The position numbers and the translations under genes were made by a program. 40,083 nt of DNA from Planctomycetota bacterium. GTDB lineage: Bacteria; Planctomycetota; UBA11346. A model generated the notes under the pieces. That model worked only from the letters and a program-made list of their open reading frames with translations. It was not told the origin of the DNA and made no database searches. This document shows, one piece after another, positions 38,153 to 40,083 of the stretch. The stretch covers positions 1-40,083 of the forward strand of contig JAKLKR010000019.1 of assembly GCA_023150565.1 (NCBI GenBank), written 5' to 3'. Each line of letters opens with the position of its first letter. Position 1 is the first letter of the stretch.

Positions 38153-39691
38153 ATGCGCAAACCCAGGGTCACCCTCGCCCTCGCGCTGGCCGTCCTGGGC
38201 GGCTGCTGGCGTCCGGAACCGCCGGCGGTGCCCGACGACCCGCCGCACCGCAGCCCGCCGTCGTCCACCTGGATGGCGCCGCCGGCCGAGCCGCCGGCGG
38301 CGGCCCCCGCCAGCGCCGCCACCGCCGCGCCGGAACCCCTCACCCGTTCCGCCTGCGTGCGCGAGGCCCTGCGCGCCAACCGCCCCTACCGCAACGCCGA
38401 AAGCGCCTTCGCGCGCAGCGGGCTGGGCATCGCGGTGGCCGCGGCGCAGGTCTTCGCCCCCAGCCTGACCGCCGCCTACACCGTCGACAACGATCCCGAG
38501 AACGCCGGCAGCGCCCGCGTCGGCATCAAGTCCACCGCCGCCGGCTTCGACATCGAGCCCTACGTGCGCTTCGGCTACGACCAGAACCGCACCACCCCTG
38601 CCGGCGGGCCCTACCTGAGCGACTACGAGTCGGCCGCCGGCATCGCGGTCACGCGCAAGCTGTTCAACATCAGCGAGAGCCTGCGCAAGCGCCTGCCGGT
38701 GTCGCAGGCCGAGCGCGCCTACTGGAGCGCGGCCAACGACCTGGCGATCCGCGCCCGCCAGCTCGAATACGACGCCGCGCGCTCGTTCCTCGAGGTGCAG
38801 CGCAATGAGGCGCGGGTGGCGATGCGCCGGCGCAGCACGGCGCAGACCGCGGAATACCTCGCGGCGATGAAGGACCAGGTGGCCAAGGGCTTCAAGGCCC
38901 CGCTCGAGCAGCTCAACGCCGAGATCAGCGCCAACCAGGACCAGGCCGACCTGGTCGCGGACGAGACCGCCGACCGCAACGCGCGCGAGGCGCTCAACCA
39001 GCTGCTCGGCCGGCCGGTGACCGCCGGGGTCGCGATCACCCCCGAGGACCTCGCCGCCGCCACCGCGGCGGTGCCCGAACCGCCGCTCGAACGCGACGTG
39101 GTGCGCATCACCAGCCAGCACGAGTCGCTGGGCACGCGCCGGCTCGACATCGACAACGCCATCGAGCAGGTGCGGATCCAGCGCGACCAGCTCATGCCCC
39201 AGGTCACCGCCGCGCTCACCGCCGAGGAGGTGCGCAGCGGCTCGACCACCTTCAACCGCGAGGAGGGCCGCGACGGGCGCGACCGCCGCGCCGCCCTCAC
39301 CCTGACCTGGGAGCTGCCGCTCGACGGCTGGCGCGGGGCGCGCGGCCAGCTCGCCCAGGCCGAGCGCCAGCTGCAGGAGCTGGGGCGCCAGCTCGAGGAG
39401 GACCGCGACGCCCTGGAGCGCCGCCTGCGCGCCATCCACCGCCGGCTCGAGCAGCTGCGCCGCTCCGAGGCGCTGGCGGTGGCGCGCCTCGACGCCGAGC
39501 GCGCCCGCCAGGAGGCCACCCTGCGCCGCTGGCAGGCGGGCGCGGTCGACAACCTCGAGGTCACGCGCTCGAAGCAGACCGTCGACACCGCCGAGCTGAA
39601 CCTGCTCAACACCCGCGTCGACCTGCTGCTCGCCTGGGCCGAATACCGCTCGCTGCTGCCGGTGAAGCTGGCGCCGGAACCCCGGCCGTGA
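38153..39691 (+). CDS. TolC-family outer-membrane efflux lipoprotein
   Basis: The protein is 512 residues. The N-terminus MRKPRVTLALALAVLGGC is a lipoprotein signal, followed by a Pro/Ala-rich linker (about 19-60). The rest is a TolC-type coiled-coil barrel: AYTVDNDPENAGSARVGIKS, ELLGRPVTAGVAI-like turns (NQLLGRPVTAGVAITPEDL), long heptad segments such as EDRDALERRLRAIHRRLEQL and a final RRWQAGAVDNLEVTRSKQTV that is characteristic of outer-membrane efflux proteins. It forms the outer channel of a tripartite exporter. I chose the ATG at 38153 because it gives the lipoprotein signal. The next gene starts in a GTGA overlap and encodes the matching adaptor, so this is an efflux operon that continues beyond the window. 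Confidence 0.87.
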   Translation: MRKPRVTLALALAVLGGCWRPEPPAVPDDPPHRSPPSSTWMAPPAEPPAAAPASAATAAPEPLTRSACVREALRANRPYRNAESAFARSGLGIAVAAAQVFAPSLTAAYTVDNDPENAGSARVGIKSTAAGFDIEPYVRFGYDQNRTTPAGGPYLSDYESAAGIAVTRKLFNISESLRKRLPVSQAERAYWSAANDLAIRARQLEYDAARSFLEVQRNEARVAMRRRSTAQTAEYLAAMKDQVAKGFKAPLEQLNAEISANQDQADLVADETADRNAREALNQLLGRPVTAGVAITPEDLAAATAAVPEPPLERDVVRITSQHESLGTRRLDIDNAIEQVRIQRDQLMPQVTAALTAEEVRSGSTTFNREEGRDGRDRRAALTLTWELPLDGWRGARGQLAQAERQLQELGRQLEEDRDALERRLRAIHRRLEQLRRSEALAVARLDAERARQEATLRRWQAGAVDNLEVTRSKQTVDTAELNLLNTRVDLLLAWAEYRSLLPVKLAPEPRP

Positions 39692-40083
39692 GAGCCGGCC
39701 TGGCGGTCCTGGCCGCCGCCCTGGCCGGATGCGGCGCGCCGCCGGCGGCGCTGCCGCCGGTGCAGGCCGAGGCGGCGGCGCGCGCCGCCGGCGATACCCC
39801 GGTGGCGCTGCCGCTCACCGGGCTGGTCGACAACCGCATCCAGACCGGCCATGCCCCCGGCATCCAGTGGACGGTGGCGGGCAGGGTGGTGGACGAGGGT
39901 GCGCGCGTCGCCGCCGGCGACCTCCTGGTCGGCATCGAGTCGGCCTGGGTCGAGCGCCAGGACCAGGAGGCCGCGCGCGCGCTCACCGAGGCCCAGGCCG
40001 CCACCGCGCGCACCCGCGCCGACGCCGCCGAGCGGGTGGCGGCGCTGCACGCCAGCGCGCGCGAACTGGCGGCGCGCCAGGCG
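39688..40083 (+). CDS. Periplasmic membrane-fusion (HlyD/RND adaptor) lipoprotein, 5' part
   Basis: The GTG at 39688 overlaps the TGA of the TolC-type gene. The first 132 residues are visible and run to the window edge. The N-terminus MRAGLAVLAAALAGC is a lipoprotein signal. VRAGL... is followed by a biotinyl-lipoyl-like strand set, PLTGLVDNRIQTGHAPGIQW, TVAGRVVDEGARVAAGDLLV, and then a long coiled-coil start (EAARALTEAQAATARTRADA). This is the usual order of membrane-fusion adaptors linking an inner-membrane pump to the outer channel. The pump gene should follow downstream. Confidence 0.8.
   Translation, partial: MRAGLAVLAAALAGCGAPPAALPPVQAEAAARAAGDTPVALPLTGLVDNRIQTGHAPGIQWTVAGRVVDEGARVAAGDLLVGIESAWVERQDQEAARALTEAQAATARTRADAAERVAALHASARELAARQA

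Overview
The window comes from a very GC-rich bacterium (well over 70% G+C by eye, with strong G/C at third codon positions). The most likely placement is the PVC group, probably Planctomycetota. This rests on two short prepilin-like proteins of the DUF1559 / H-X9-DG type, each followed by a secreted carbohydrate-active enzyme and paired with a regulator; on a Sel1-repeat plus sigma-like protein; on a piece of a Ser/Thr kinase; and on XylR-like AraC regulators. The phylum is inferred, because no rRNA or marker gene is present. I saw no tRNA, rRNA or CRISPR. No gene-free stretch exceeds 300 bases; the longest gaps (about 250 bp) hold palindromic repeats or simple hairpins.

Layout. 1-3936: the end of an unidentified gene, a nucleotide-sugar epimerase, a convergent Sel1/sigma-like gene, and a divergent pair of an outer-membrane-type protein and a kinase/AraC chimera. 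4076-9361 (minus): a broken secreted-protein gene, a DUF1444-type membrane protein and two tandem DUF1566-like secreted proteins, one with a LamG-like domain, facing a PocR-AraC regulator at 9499. 10419-20248 (plus): a frameshifted XylR-like regulator, a prepilin-like protein, a giant GH2-like protein and a large six-hairpin-glycosidase-like protein, which read as one polysaccharide or glycoside locus. 20417-21847: an EamA permease and acylphosphatase. 21857-26910: a minus-strand group (TPR-like secreted protein, FAD oxidoreductase, GH99/WbsX-like protein) facing an AraC-cupin regulator. 26900-28522: a glycerophosphodiester phosphodiesterase and a TrmB regulator. 28771-32533: a sialate-O-acetylesterase-like enzyme overlapping a second prepilin-like gene, facing a GntR/LacI-type regulator. 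32786-40083: an SGNH remnant, a CDP-alcohol phosphatidyltransferase, CbiM plus a PDGLE protein, a TfoX C-domain protein, an AlkD-like HEAT protein, a lipoprotein, XerD, a TolC-type lipoprotein and the start of its membrane-fusion partner.

Two themes stand out. First, 'regulator + prepilin-like protein + secreted sugar enzyme' occurs twice with unrelated regulators and enzymes, so it looks like a reusable cassette. Second, the window carries several kinds of palindromic intergenic repeat and four damaged or chimeric genes. These point either to real genome decay and rearrangement or to assembly or consensus errors in extreme-GC sequence; raw reads would decide. Translational coupling through ATGA or GTGA overlaps is common (138, 3190, 5357, 30696, 36438, 39688).
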